From an uncultured Bacteroidales bacterium (lineage in GTDB: Bacteria > Bacteroidota > Bacteroidia > Bacteroidales > UBA932): DNA of 64,000 bases. Position 1 is the first letter of the stretch; the number at the start of each line of letters is the position of its first letter. Location of the stretch: NCBI GenBank assembly GCA_900321715.1, contig ONXC01000005.1:1-64000 (forward strand). Reading direction: 5' to 3'. Shown one piece after another: positions 7,693 through 16,686 of this stretch. The notes below the pieces were generated by a model. That model was given only the letters and a program-made list of their open reading frames with translations, did no database searches and was not told where the DNA came from. Position numbers and translations under genes: made by a program.

Positions 7693-9549
7693 TTACTCAG
7701 TTCCTCCGTCTCCGGCAGTGACTGTTGTCCAACCTGTATTCTGCAGAAGGAGGTGTTTATTGTTTTTGTCAACCTCAGACTGGGGTATAGGGAAGAAATA
7801 GTGCTTGGGGGATTCAAACACGCGGTTCTCTACGAATATCCTCTTGTAGAAGGCGGGATCCTGCTGAGATGTGCCTTCCCAGATGTTCATGGAGTGGATG
7901 GGGCCGCCTTCGCCGTCTACGGTCTTCCATCGGCGTACATCAAACCAGCGATGAACTTCAAATGCCAGTTCAATCCTGCGCTCATGATGAATCCTCTCAC
8001 GCATCTTGTCCTTGTCAAGACCGGCATCAAGGCCGGGAAGGCCTGCGCGTGTGCGGATGGCATTCACATAGTCATACACTGTTGTTGAAGGACCGGAATA
8101 CTCGTTGAGGGCCTCTGCGTAGTTCAGATAAATCTCACCCAGACGGATATAAACCCAAACCTGATTAGGAGTATACTGCCAGGGAATATGCGTGGGATAA
8201 TGGAATTTTTTCATCAGATATCCCGTCTTGCAGTAGTCTGATCCGGCGTTATTCTTGCCGTCAATTCCGGTGAACCAGAATTCGTTGACGTGTGGAGCCG
8301 TCCAGTTGCTGGCGCGGGAAGTCTTCCATATTCCGCCGGCAAAGTTGATGGAGGCATAGAAACGGGGTTCTCTGTGGGTGTACATATTGGATACGCCCAC
8401 TTCCCACCTGCCGGCCTTGGAATCTGTGGAGAATCCGGCTTCTACATATCCTGAAGCGGGATTGATAATAGGAGTGAGACCATTGTTGGTGTAGCCCGTT
8501 ATGGGTGTGGAGCCATCTTCCATCTCATAGGCGTCAACCATTTCCTGTGTGGGGTCAAAAATGGAATAGCAGCCAAAGGATGTAGGGTCGCTACAGTTTA
8601 GCCAGTGATCTGTAGCGCCGTTGTTACGGCCCCATAATACTTCCTTGTTCCAGTTGTCATTGAAGATGTTCTGGTAGTTTTTCACAGGGTCTGCGGGCAG
8701 ATCCTTGTCATAGAGGCCATGCCCGGCAGCCTCGGCGGCGTCTATGCACTCCTTTGCCGCATCTGCCGCGGCTTTCCATTTCTCGGGGTCATATGTCTGG
8801 GAAATAAGGTTTTCTCCAGTAACAAGATCCTTGAGCTCTGCAAAGTCAGGGTTGCCGTTGTACAGAGGGGAGGCGATATACAGCAGGACTCTGCTCTTGA
8901 GGGCAAGCGCAGCAATCCTGGTAGCCCTGGCCTGGTCTTCAGAAGCCCAGGAGTCCTTGTCAATCAGATATTCGGCCGCCATGTCGCAGTCATCGGATAT
9001 GAATTTGGCAACATTGTCTGCAGGAGCCCTGGTTATGGAGGCTATATCTTCATTGATATCAAGAACATGATCAATAATGGGGATGGGGCCGTAAGCGCGG
9101 AATATCATAAAATGATAGAATGCCCTGAGGAAATAGGCTTCACCTTTCATCCACCTTATTTCATCGGCCGTAGCCTCCGAGCATCTGTCTACGTTTTCTA
9201 TGACCATGTTGGCCTTACGGATTGCTTCGTACATGGTATTCCAGATGTGTGCGGCGAAGTCGTCAATGGGGGCCCATGCGCCACTGCTCATGGCATGGGA
9301 GACGTGGCCGCCGAATGCGATTTCCATCTCATCGCATGCTCCGGTGAAGTTGTTGTCCCACGCCATATCGGCATGGAAAGGAAGATAGGAATATGTATTT
9401 GCAAGGAAGGCCCTGGTTTGCAGGCGGTTGGAGAAAACGTCGTCAATTGTGAGGTTCTCATCCGGTGACATGTCCAGGAATTTCTCGCATGATGAAGCGC
9501 AAGCAAGGATCACTGCGGTTGCTGAGAAAATGTATAATATCTTTTTCAT
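7693..9549 (-). CDS. SusD/RagB-family glycan-binding lipoprotein 1
   Basis: Outer-membrane, surface-facing SusD-type lipoprotein of 618 residues that caps the SusC1 barrel and binds the oligosaccharide. Lipobox CASSC at about 21, then the typical EKFLDMSPDENLTIDDVF; TPR-like helices in the middle (GEAYFLRAFYHFMIFRAYG) and the SusD C-terminal segment (IRLGEIYLNYAEALNEY; MRERIHHERRIELAFE; FFPIPQSE). It starts 17 bases after the susC1 stop and shares most of these motifs with SusD2 at 24442-26364. Second gene of the uptake and catabolism operon. Confidence 0.95.
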   Translation of the reverse strand: MKKILYIFSATAVILACASSCEKFLDMSPDENLTIDDVFSNRLQTRAFLANTYSYLPFHADMAWDNNFTGACDEMEIAFGGHVSHAMSSGAWAPIDDFAAHIWNTMYEAIRKANMVIENVDRCSEATADEIRWMKGEAYFLRAFYHFMIFRAYGPIPIIDHVLDINEDIASITRAPADNVAKFISDDCDMAAEYLIDKDSWASEDQARATRIAALALKSRVLLYIASPLYNGNPDFAELKDLVTGENLISQTYDPEKWKAAADAAKECIDAAEAAGHGLYDKDLPADPVKNYQNIFNDNWNKEVLWGRNNGATDHWLNCSDPTSFGCYSIFDPTQEMVDAYEMEDGSTPITGYTNNGLTPIINPASGYVEAGFSTDSKAGRWEVGVSNMYTHREPRFYASINFAGGIWKTSRASNWTAPHVNEFWFTGIDGKNNAGSDYCKTGYLMKKFHYPTHIPWQYTPNQVWVYIRLGEIYLNYAEALNEYSGPSTTVYDYVNAIRTRAGLPGLDAGLDKDKMRERIHHERRIELAFEVHRWFDVRRWKTVDGEGGPIHSMNIWEGTSQQDPAFYKRIFVENRVFESPKHYFFPIPQSEVDKNNKHLLLQNTGWTTVTAGDGGTE

Positions 9550-9566
9550 AATTATCCTCCTTTTCT

Positions 9567-12500
9567 TTAGAATCCTACTTCAATGCCGATGGTAGCCGCC
9601 AGCTGGGTAGGGTAGGTGCTGGCTCCAAGGTGGTTGGACTCGGGGTCTACTATGCCCTTCAGGCCGTCGAAGCAAAGAAGGTTGTTGCCATTGATGAATA
9701 AACGGAGTTTCTCAAGCCCTATCCTGGATGTGATCTTCCTGGGGAAAGAGTATCCGACTTCGGCCGTCTTCAACTTGAGGAAAGAAGAGTCGTGCAGGTA
9801 GAGGGTGTTAATCTGGTAGTTGTTGGTAGAGGTTCCGTTATGCACAACCGGATAGAGGGCGTTGGTGTTATCGGCCCCGGGGATAAAGCGGTTGTCATAG
9901 TATTCACGGTAGATGTTATATCCCGGATAATCAAGCTGGAAAGGCCACATGCCTGCAGCATCCAGAAGTATGGTTGCGTTGGCTGCACCGGTGAAATTGG
10001 CCGATACATCGAAGCCTTTCCAGGCCACGGTAAAGCCAAATCCATACATTATCTCCGGCTCACGGGCGTACCCTATGAATACTCTGTCGTAGGGATTGAT
10101 TACGCCATCATTGTTGACATCCTTGTATTTTATGTCGCCCACGGTATACGTGCCCAGCTCCTGCTTGGGGCTGTTGTCAATTTCTTCCTGAGACTGGAAC
10201 AGCCCGAGGGCTATATATCCAAGAGGGATCCCGATGGACTTTCCGCGGGTGTTCTGGTAGCTCCATAAGGCCTGTGCTGTGTCGTCTTCTATGACAGTGT
10301 TATGTGCGTAGGTCACATTACCGCGAATCTGGTAATAAAGCCCATAGGATGTTGTGTTGGTAAACTCAATGTTGGCATCAAAACCGGTATTGTCCATTAT
10401 GCCGATATTGGAAAGCGCCAGCTGATTTGACGCAAGACCTATGGTTCTGGGGACGGACCCTCTTTCCAAAAGGATATTGGTACGGTGCTCATAGAAATAG
10501 TCTCCTGACAAACGCAGTTTGCGGTCAAACATCTCCAGATCAAGGCCTACATCGGCCTTATTGGAGACTTCCCAGGAAGCCAGAGGGGAGCCCATCCGGG
10601 ATTCGGCCACGCCTCCAATTCCTTTGGACTGATCATAACTGAAGGTGTAACCGTTAGCATTCTTGTTGATTGTAGACATGTAGAAGAAACGCTGAGCATT
10701 GAGGGAGTCGTTACCTACAGTTCCATAAGAGCCCCTTATCTTAAGGTGATCGATGAAACTGACGTTCCACCATTTTTCTTCTGAAGGAACCCAGCCGGCA
10801 GACACAGCAGGGAAGAAGCCGTATCTATGACCGGGGGCGAAGTTTTCGGAGCCGTTGTATCCGGCGTTGACTTCAAAGAGGTAGCGCTGCCTGTAATTGT
10901 ATGCAAGTCGGCCGGCGAACCCCTGACGCCTGTAAGGCAGCTGGGCGGTGGAATTCCCTGCGGTAAGGTCTGAATAGTCCCTTAAGTTAGCCATAAGGAG
11001 GGCCGATACTCCATGACCATTGAATACGCGGTCATAATTGATTCGGGCATCGGCATAGTAGGACCTGTTGGAAACATTATAGGCCAGATAGTAGCCCATG
11101 GTTCCCTCTTCCTGAATCACATTGTAGCGGTCTTCACCCGTAACGGGATCAGGCCCCAGGTATTTCTTCAGCTCAGGTTGTTTGCGGCGGGTTGCCTCAA
11201 CACTGTAATAGTGGTCATAAGCGAAGTTGCCTTCAATCACAAGGCCCGGAGTAATCAGTGTCCCCAGATCCCATTTGGCGCCAAAAGTGCCCTGGGTTGT
11301 GGAGCGGAACTGTTTTGAGAAGCCATTATTGGTGGTAAGGACATACGGACTGTTCTTCTCATAAGATGTATTGGATGAACCAAAGGAGCCGTCCGGGTTA
11401 CGGATGGGATAGGTTATGGGATTGACAACCTTGAGGGACCAGAATATGTCTCCTGCAGGTGTTCCGGGATATGTCCTGTTCTCCACTATTTCCGCAAGGC
11501 CAAGGGTTAGGGTGAAGTTCTTGGTAACATTCACGTCCACATTGGTGCGGAAGTTATATCTCTGTGACAGGGAGTTGGTCCTGTAATTATATGCAGGGTC
11601 TTCCTTGAAAAGGCCGCTTTCTGAAGAGAATCCGGCGCTGACATAATAGCGGACTATTTCATTACCGCCGCTTACGGATACTGTGTTTATGGTCTGGAAG
11701 GCATTCTTCTTGAGTACGGCATCCGTCCAGTCTACGCTGGGATAGTTGTAGGGGTCCGAGCCATCCCTGAAGAGTTCAATCTCTTCATCGGACCATGGCA
11801 AGGCAACTCCACCTGTTTCGCAGGCTTCATTCATAAGGGTGGCAAACTCCCAGCCTTTGATGTAGTTGGGGAAGCGAAGGCCGTGAAGCAGGGAGGATTC
11901 TGACCTGAAGGAGACACGGGGCTTTCCGGCCGTTCCTTTCTTTGTGTTGATAAGGATAACGCCGTTAGCTCCCCGCATACCGTAAACTGCGGTTGCAGAA
12001 GCGTCTTTGAGGATTGAGAAAGACTCTATTTCATCAGTGTTGATAAGGTTGATATCTCTCTCGATGCCGTCCACAAGGACAAGCGGACTGGAATTGAGCC
12101 ATGTCCCCGCTCCACGGATAAGGAGGGTGGCGCCGTCATAGCCGGGCTCTCCGGATCTCTGGCGGGAGATTATGCCCGGGACAGTGCCGCCCAGCGCATT
12201 TGCAAGGGTGGGCGTGGTGGCTTTACCTACAATCTCCGTGTTCACCACGGTAAGGGCTCCCGTGACCGTTGCTTTCTTCTGGGTGCCGTAGCCAATGACA
12301 ACGGCATCTTCAAGGGATTCCATGTCAGGCTCCAGGGCCACGTCAATGGTGCTTCTGCCGTCAATCCTGATTTCCTGGGTCTTGTAGCCTATGGCCGATA
12401 TTACCAGAATTCCCTTGGAGTCGTTGACCTTGATAAGGTAGGTACCGTCCAAATCCGTTATTGTTCCAACATTGGACGCCTTGAGCATGACTCCAGCTCC

Positions 12501-12668
12501 AATAGAGGGCTCTCCTGTTGATGCATCGGTTATGGTACCGGATACAGTAATTGACTTTTTCCCCTGTGCGTTTACGCTCAAGGGAAGCGCAAGCATTTCC
12601 AAAGCAAGGAGTGAGAACAGGACCAGACGCCCTATGGAAACGCCGCGGATTTGGGTCTTAATTGACAT
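9567..12668 (-). CDS. SusC/RagA TonB-dependent outer-membrane transporter 1
   Basis: A 1033-residue TonB-dependent transporter. Signal peptide (about 1-35), carboxypeptidase-regulatory-like domain (KKSITVSGTITDASTGEP...), TonB-box region VVIGYGTQKKATVTGALT, plug domain with GANGVILINTKKG, and a 22-strand barrel ending in the aromatic residue of IGIEVGF. Forms a bin-like complex with SusD1. It heads the operon that ends with FucP, so it imports the oligosaccharide whose monomer FucP and the kinase handle. About two-thirds of its N-terminal half matches SusC2 by eye, suggesting a duplication. A -33/-7 promoter lies at 12843-12873 and two operator-like sites flank the leader. Confidence 0.96.
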   Translation of the reverse strand: MSIKTQIRGVSIGRLVLFSLLALEMLALPLSVNAQGKKSITVSGTITDASTGEPSIGAGVMLKASNVGTITDLDGTYLIKVNDSKGILVISAIGYKTQEIRIDGRSTIDVALEPDMESLEDAVVIGYGTQKKATVTGALTVVNTEIVGKATTPTLANALGGTVPGIISRQRSGEPGYDGATLLIRGAGTWLNSSPLVLVDGIERDINLINTDEIESFSILKDASATAVYGMRGANGVILINTKKGTAGKPRVSFRSESSLLHGLRFPNYIKGWEFATLMNEACETGGVALPWSDEEIELFRDGSDPYNYPSVDWTDAVLKKNAFQTINTVSVSGGNEIVRYYVSAGFSSESGLFKEDPAYNYRTNSLSQRYNFRTNVDVNVTKNFTLTLGLAEIVENRTYPGTPAGDIFWSLKVVNPITYPIRNPDGSFGSSNTSYEKNSPYVLTTNNGFSKQFRSTTQGTFGAKWDLGTLITPGLVIEGNFAYDHYYSVEATRRKQPELKKYLGPDPVTGEDRYNVIQEEGTMGYYLAYNVSNRSYYADARINYDRVFNGHGVSALLMANLRDYSDLTAGNSTAQLPYRRQGFAGRLAYNYRQRYLFEVNAGYNGSENFAPGHRYGFFPAVSAGWVPSEEKWWNVSFIDHLKIRGSYGTVGNDSLNAQRFFYMSTINKNANGYTFSYDQSKGIGGVAESRMGSPLASWEVSNKADVGLDLEMFDRKLRLSGDYFYEHRTNILLERGSVPRTIGLASNQLALSNIGIMDNTGFDANIEFTNTTSYGLYYQIRGNVTYAHNTVIEDDTAQALWSYQNTRGKSIGIPLGYIALGLFQSQEEIDNSPKQELGTYTVGDIKYKDVNNDGVINPYDRVFIGYAREPEIMYGFGFTVAWKGFDVSANFTGAANATILLDAAGMWPFQLDYPGYNIYREYYDNRFIPGADNTNALYPVVHNGTSTNNYQINTLYLHDSSFLKLKTAEVGYSFPRKITSRIGLEKLRLFINGNNLLCFDGLKGIVDPESNHLGASTYPTQLAATIGIEVGF

Positions 12669-12697
12669 AGCAGTTCAAATAAAATGTTCCGTATAAC

Positions 12698-12713
12698 GCT
12701 AAATCGTTATAGC
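12698..12713 (+). promoter_or_regulatory. Operator-like palindrome O1 (susC1 leader)
   Basis: GCTAAATCGTTATAGC, a near-perfect dyad with central CG, about 30 bases upstream of the susC1 start codon and downstream of its predicted promoter. It shares the left half-site GCTAAA with five other sites in the locus and has the shape of a LacI-family operator. The LacI gene at 36657 is the likely binder. Assignment is by motif sharing only. Confidence 0.6.
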
Positions 12714-12842
12714 TTTTAAAGCAAAAAAGAAACCTGAAACTGTCAGGGTAAACAACTTAAAAATTTGCCTTACTAATTGGGTTTCAATAACTTGGTTAAT
12801 GGTAGCAACAAAAATATGTCGGGCTTTTCTATGTTGCTGTTG

Positions 12843-12873
12843 CAAATATATGTACTTTATTCTGGAAAAACAA
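12843..12873 (-). promoter_or_regulatory. Bacteroidota promoter of the susC1 operon
   Basis: Read on the minus strand: TTG (12873-12871), 20 bases, then TATATTTG (12850-12843), which fits the Bacteroidota TTTG/TAnnTTTG consensus. The predicted start is near 12836, giving a leader of about 170 bases before susC1. Confidence 0.6.
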
Positions 12874-12880
12874 GGGATTT

Positions 12881-12896
12881 GCTAAAACAATTTAGT
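12881..12896 (+). promoter_or_regulatory. Operator-like palindrome O2 (upstream of the susC1 promoter)
   Basis: GCTAAAACAATTTAGT, one copy of the shared dyad. It lies 7 bases upstream of the susC1 -33 element and just after the GH183 stop codon. O1 and O2 are about 183 bp apart centre to centre, a distance that would allow looping by a tetrameric LacI protein. Confidence 0.6.
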
Positions 12897-12900
12897 TTAA

Positions 12901-14343
12901 TTATAAACCTTTAATGTCTAAAGACATGAGATAGGTATTGTATGGTAGCCACATGGACATTATGAAGTACAGCTTCCCGCCTTCCTGCTTGGACAAGGGG
13001 TGGATGAATGAGCCATAAAGCTGTGGATAACTCCAGCCGGAAGCCACGGTGAGAGGGTCGCTCCAGGGGCCGGTTATTTTGTCGGCATAACGCATGGTAA
13101 TCTCATACCTGGGCCCGTTGAAATACAGTATGACCCATTTCTCGAATTCCGGGAGATACTCAACCGATAGTTCACCTGCTATGTCGTCAATCAGGGTTGT
13201 AGCCTCCTTCTCCTGGCCCTTTTTCCAGTCGGCACCATTCCAGAACTCATACTGGGACTGACTCTCGATGCCCGATTCCTTGACTCTGGCGAGCTTGGGC
13301 TTGGAATCCCTTCCGGACTGAGTACCTACCATATAGACGTATCCGTCGCCGATATTGCAGAATCCAACCTGGCCGAAGAAACTCTCGCCGCCCCAGCTGA
13401 TGCCGTTAACCTTGTCCCATGTGCCGCCGCCGTCCATTGAACGGTACATGCCGGAATAGTTTGTAACCCACCCATCCCAGGTTTTGATGTTGAAGTAATG
13501 GACGTAATCACGGTTGTTGGCGTGGACGGCCGATGTGGGGATGGAGGTGTAGTCTCCAAACCCGTTGGTGACGTGGGCGCTGTATATTATCTGCCTTGCA
13601 CGGCCCCCCTGGTCCATAGCCGCGCCGGATATCCTCAGGCCGTCTTCAAGGTTTGTGTCGTCAGAGTATAGCAGCACGTTGCTTCGCCAGGAACCGCCAT
13701 TAGGACCAGGAGCGCTGAAATTTGGATTGAAATCGGCCCCGAAAGTGTCTCCAAAGAAGAGACCGTAGTAGCCGGAAGATATTTCCCACACTATTCCCAG
13801 GTCTGTGCCGCCCACATTATATTTGGTGTCGGTGCCGTTATTTACGGTGTATTTCACGGCTGGAAGACCGTCGTGACCGTTGTTCTCCTTGCCGGTGACG
13901 CGGGAAACCATTTGAAGGTTGGAGATAATGAGCCTTGAGTATTTTCGGCCTTCTGTATCCTTCTGATTATCTACAATAGCCACAGCAGTTTCACTCTTGG
14001 CGCCGTCTATGCCTACCAGGGTGAATTCAAAACGGAACTGGGCATCGTCCGTGGGAAGCATGGTGTAGTTATATGTATACTCCTTGCTGAGAACTCTCGG
14101 GTAATAGTTGATACTCTGCACGCCAACCGAAGTGATCTTATCTATGGTCATATACTTTGTCTGTTCAAGACCGCTTATGGTCATAGATATGGCAAGTTTG
14201 CCGTTTACGGGATAGACGGTCTGCTCCAGGGGAGTTATGCTCAACTCCTCTGGAGGCAGCTCAGGCTCTGCCGACGGCTTCTGACAAGCCACCAGAGCCA
14301 TTGCTGTCAGGCTTAATGCTATGGCTAAATATTTAATTCTCAT
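12901..14343 (-). CDS. GH183 (DUF4185) lipoprotein, predicted endo-D-arabinanase
   Basis: A 480-residue lipoprotein (lipobox LVAC, Cys20). Residues ~30-135 form an N-terminal beta domain; from ~170 a DUF4185 propeller begins: GTDLGIVW, GLFFGDTFGADF (FGDTF at 197-201), SWRSNVLLYSDD (218-229), MYRSMDGGGTWDKV, GYVYMVGTQSGRD, FEKWVILYFNG. DUF4185 was assigned as GH183, endo-acting D-arabinofuranases, from work on mycobacteria and D-arabinan-degrading Bacteroidota (from memory). Its start overlaps the stop of the upstream gene by 4 bases (ATGA). The partner GH172 two genes upstream gives the matching exo activity. Likely surface-exposed, cutting D-arabinan into oligosaccharides for SusCD. Family call good; activity inferred. 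Confidence 0.82.
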   Translation of the reverse strand: MRIKYLAIALSLTAMALVACQKPSAEPELPPEELSITPLEQTVYPVNGKLAISMTISGLEQTKYMTIDKITSVGVQSINYYPRVLSKEYTYNYTMLPTDDAQFRFEFTLVGIDGAKSETAVAIVDNQKDTEGRKYSRLIISNLQMVSRVTGKENNGHDGLPAVKYTVNNGTDTKYNVGGTDLGIVWEISSGYYGLFFGDTFGADFNPNFSAPGPNGGSWRSNVLLYSDDTNLEDGLRISGAAMDQGGRARQIIYSAHVTNGFGDYTSIPTSAVHANNRDYVHYFNIKTWDGWVTNYSGMYRSMDGGGTWDKVNGISWGGESFFGQVGFCNIGDGYVYMVGTQSGRDSKPKLARVKESGIESQSQYEFWNGADWKKGQEKEATTLIDDIAGELSVEYLPEFEKWVILYFNGPRYEITMRYADKITGPWSDPLTVASGWSYPQLYGSFIHPLSKQEGGKLYFIMSMWLPYNTYLMSLDIKGL

Positions 14344-15404
14344 TTGATTCTGTTTATTCGTTTGATAATCTTTGCGGGTTTATCCGGGTCTATCCCAAAA
14401 TAATATACGGCTCCCTGGCGGAAAGGCTCCACAAGTTCGAAGTTCTCGAAGGCGATGCCACCGGGGATTGTCTTCAATATGGCCCAGTAGGTGTATCGGC
14501 CATTCACTACACTGTACATCTCATCCTGGGGAAGGGGGCAGTACCAATACTGAGTGGCGGGGATGCCTTTATAGTCCCAGCCTTTGAAGGTGCCTTCCTC
14601 ATATACGGCGTTCTGGTAGTCCGCTTCTGTTTCGGTTGGGTAGGCAAGCACCCAGGCTCCACCATTGCGGTCACGGACCATATCCTTAAGGAAGGTGTAC
14701 TCATAGGGAGTAAACCATTTATCCCTGTAATCAGGCCAGAGGTCATAGGAGAGTTTTGTTACTCCATCCGCGGCATAAAGGCGTCTGAGGCGCATTTTAT
14801 TGCCCATCGTGGCGGTCAGTATGAATTTATCAAGAGGGGCCGATTGGGCGGAAGCGAAAGCCTGGAGTTCAAACTGATATGGACTGCCCTCGATAAAGCG
14901 CAGGCGGACGTAGACATCGGCACCGTTGTCAAACTTCTCGCAGAAAATCCATACGGTAAGAGTCTGTTTCCCGTCCTCTACGGCAACAGTGCCGCGGGCA
15001 GGATGGAGCTTGTCCCAGGTTGCGGGCCTTTCGGGAGTGTCGCTGCTGCGGAATTGCTTTCCCTGAACTCCATCCAGAGCGCTGCTTTCCAACTCTGAAT
15101 AGCCCCGGTTCTGCGAGGATGCTACTATTGGCTCCATGGCGATAAAATTGATTATATTCATGTCGCCGGCTCCAAGATATGGGGCGTAGATATCCAGAAG
15201 ACCACGGGGGCGGCCGGGAGGGTTGATGCCCACCCTTATTCCGTCGGCAAAGCCCCAAACGGCCATGGACGGTGTGTCCTGGGCAGGACGGACCCATATT
15301 CCGTCCTGCCGGGGAGGCTCAAGCCGCACTCCGTCTATGACCATCTGTGCAAATGCCACTGTGCAGCATAGGATTGAGCACAGGAAAGTTGCGGTCTTTT
15401 TCAT
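14340..15404 (-). CDS. Secreted protein of unknown family between GH172 and GH183
   Basis: A 354-residue protein; I start at the ATG 15402-15404 (MKKTATFLCSILCCTVAFAQ), a good signal peptide cut after AFAQ; the longer frame adds nine residues with no value. No lipobox follows, so it is periplasmic or secreted. I do not recognise the family. It looks beta-rich, with ordered motifs GLLDIYAPYLG, MNIINFIAMEPIV, GYSELESSALDGVQGKQF, VRLRFIEGSPYQFELQAF, YDLWPDYRDKWFTPYEYTFL, AWVLAYPTETEADYQNAVYE and GWDYKGIPATQYWYCP. The gene is tightly packed: 2 bases after the GH172 stop and a 4-base overlap with GH183, so it should act on the same D-arabinan-type substrate, as an accessory hydrolase or binding protein. 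Confidence 0.7.
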   Translation of the reverse strand: MKKTATFLCSILCCTVAFAQMVIDGVRLEPPRQDGIWVRPAQDTPSMAVWGFADGIRVGINPPGRPRGLLDIYAPYLGAGDMNIINFIAMEPIVASSQNRGYSELESSALDGVQGKQFRSSDTPERPATWDKLHPARGTVAVEDGKQTLTVWIFCEKFDNGADVYVRLRFIEGSPYQFELQAFASAQSAPLDKFILTATMGNKMRLRRLYAADGVTKLSYDLWPDYRDKWFTPYEYTFLKDMVRDRNGGAWVLAYPTETEADYQNAVYEEGTFKGWDYKGIPATQYWYCPLPQDEMYSVVNGRYTYWAILKTIPGGIAFENFELVEPFRQGAVYYFGIDPDKPAKIIKRINRIK

Positions 15405-15406
15405 AA

Positions 15407-16567
15407 CTAGTTCACTTCCAGTTCCTGCCATGAAGGGAAGGCGGGGAATTTACCGTGAGGCTCGGCCTGGTACCAGAACACTGTGGCCGATATGTCGGAG
15501 TGCTGGGCCAGGTATCGGCCATCGTGCCTCCAGCCAAGGTCCTGGATGGTTACCTTCAGGTTTTTCTCAAAGCGGATAGGGTCCATTATATGCCAGCGGT
15601 ACAGGCCGAAGCGCTCCTGGGAGCGGTATGTGCCGTCCGGGCGTATGACCTGGCATAGTCCGGCGTAAGGGGTGCAGAACTCAATGAATCGGCCATTACG
15701 GTCAAAGTTATATGAGCCGCAGAAATAGTCTTCCGTGCCGGTGCTGCAAATGGTGGGGAACTGTTTATCGTCGTCGATGAAGAACTTGATCTCTCCTTCT
15801 CCCCACCAGCCGTTGTTGTGCAGGCCCCAGGCAAGATAGACGCCCACATACTGGCCCTTGCCCTTGATTCCGTCTATGATGGTGAAATCCGAAGTCTCGT
15901 TATAGGGGGTCCTTCTGAACTGGGCGTGGAAATAACCGGCGTCTTCCGGGACCTCCGTGAGAGTGTAGTCTATCTGATAATAGAGGGTCATTTCGTCGCG
16001 GTCATTGACGTTCTCCATGGTAATCTTGCACTTCTTGCGGAAAGGCATCTGCCAGTAGCAGTTGAAGGCGCTGCCGGGATTAACGCACACTGGCAGTGAT
16101 ACCAGAGGGGCATACTCGTTCCAGCCCATGCAGAAGAAGTCCGCTATGGGGCATTCCACAGAAGGAGTTGTTTCGTCGTCCCAATAGATGCGGATAATGG
16201 TCCAGCGCCAGACACCTGTAGGAGTCATCCAGATGTGCTGGATGGCACCGGGACCCTCTATTTCCGCTATGGTGACGGTTTCTCCGGAGGCTATCCTGAT
16301 GTATGGATTGACCTTCCAGCCTTTGCCAAGGTCACGGGCGGCCCAGGATGCGTTATTGACGTTCCGTGTGTTGGGAAGGGCTACATCGGCCATTCCGCCC
16401 TTTCCCTTTTCACCGGTGAAATTTTCCGGGGAGATTGAGCGGGATTTTGCGTCTGAAAGCCTGGAGAGGTTACCCATGTTCATGTCAAGTCCGTTGAACT
16501 TCTGGGCATAAGAAACAGTAACCGCTAAAAACACGGTTAACGCAGAGAGAATAATACCTTTTTTCAT
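15407..16567 (-). CDS. GH172 (DUF2961) glycosidase a, predicted exo-alpha-D-arabinofuranosidase
   Basis: A 386-residue secreted enzyme; signal peptide 1-21 (SYAQ). The DUF2961 body runs from ~30: RSISPENFTGEKGKGGMA, GPGAIQHIWMT, RIYWDDETTPSVECPIADFF, WWGEGEIKFFIDDD and STGTEDYFCGSYNF. By analogy with the characterised alpha-D-fructofuranosidase of this family, the catalytic pair is Glu257 (WWGE) and Glu279 (GTEDY). GH172 members act on alpha-D-arabinofuranosides or the stereochemically similar alpha-D-fructofuranosides. It has its own promoter with an operator between -33 and -7 (16620-16650) and leads a three-gene transcript with the unknown secreted protein and GH183. Confidence 0.88.
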   Translation of the reverse strand: MKKGIILSALTVFLAVTVSYAQKFNGLDMNMGNLSRLSDAKSRSISPENFTGEKGKGGMADVALPNTRNVNNASWAARDLGKGWKVNPYIRIASGETVTIAEIEGPGAIQHIWMTPTGVWRWTIIRIYWDDETTPSVECPIADFFCMGWNEYAPLVSLPVCVNPGSAFNCYWQMPFRKKCKITMENVNDRDEMTLYYQIDYTLTEVPEDAGYFHAQFRRTPYNETSDFTIIDGIKGKGQYVGVYLAWGLHNNGWWGEGEIKFFIDDDKQFPTICSTGTEDYFCGSYNFDRNGRFIEFCTPYAGLCQVIRPDGTYRSQERFGLYRWHIMDPIRFEKNLKVTIQDLGWRHDGRYLAQHSDISATVFWYQAEPHGKFPAFPSWQELEVN

Positions 16568-16619
16568 ATTGCCATTTGTTATTTATCAAATGATTGGCAA
16601 CATGGAAAAACCCGACGTG

Positions 16620-16650
16620 CAAAATTACTAAATTGATTTAGCATTTGCAA
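16620..16650 (-). promoter_or_regulatory. Promoter of the GH172a-GH183 operon
   Basis: Minus strand: TTG (16650-16648), 20 bases, TAATTTTG (16627-16620). The spacing and both boxes fit the Bacteroidota sigma-ABfr consensus. The whole spacer is filled by operator O3. The start would be near 16613, 46 bases before the GH172a ATG. Confidence 0.65.
16627..16642 (-). promoter_or_regulatory. Operator-like palindrome O3 (inside the GH172a promoter)
   Basis: Minus strand GCTAAATCAATTTAGT; its core CTAAAT-N2-ATTTAG is a perfect inverted repeat. It sits between the -33 and -7 elements, a position where a bound repressor would block RNA polymerase. Shares 8 or more positions with the other five sites. 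Confidence 0.7.
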
Positions 16651-16686
16651 GAGCGGTGATTAAAAATTGCCAAAAGATGGTATAAA

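Noticed and set aside
7680-7817. N-terminal extension of the ribokinase frame
   Set aside because: It overlaps the end of susD1 and has no likeness to ribokinases; the ATG at 7679 gives the exact family N-terminus.
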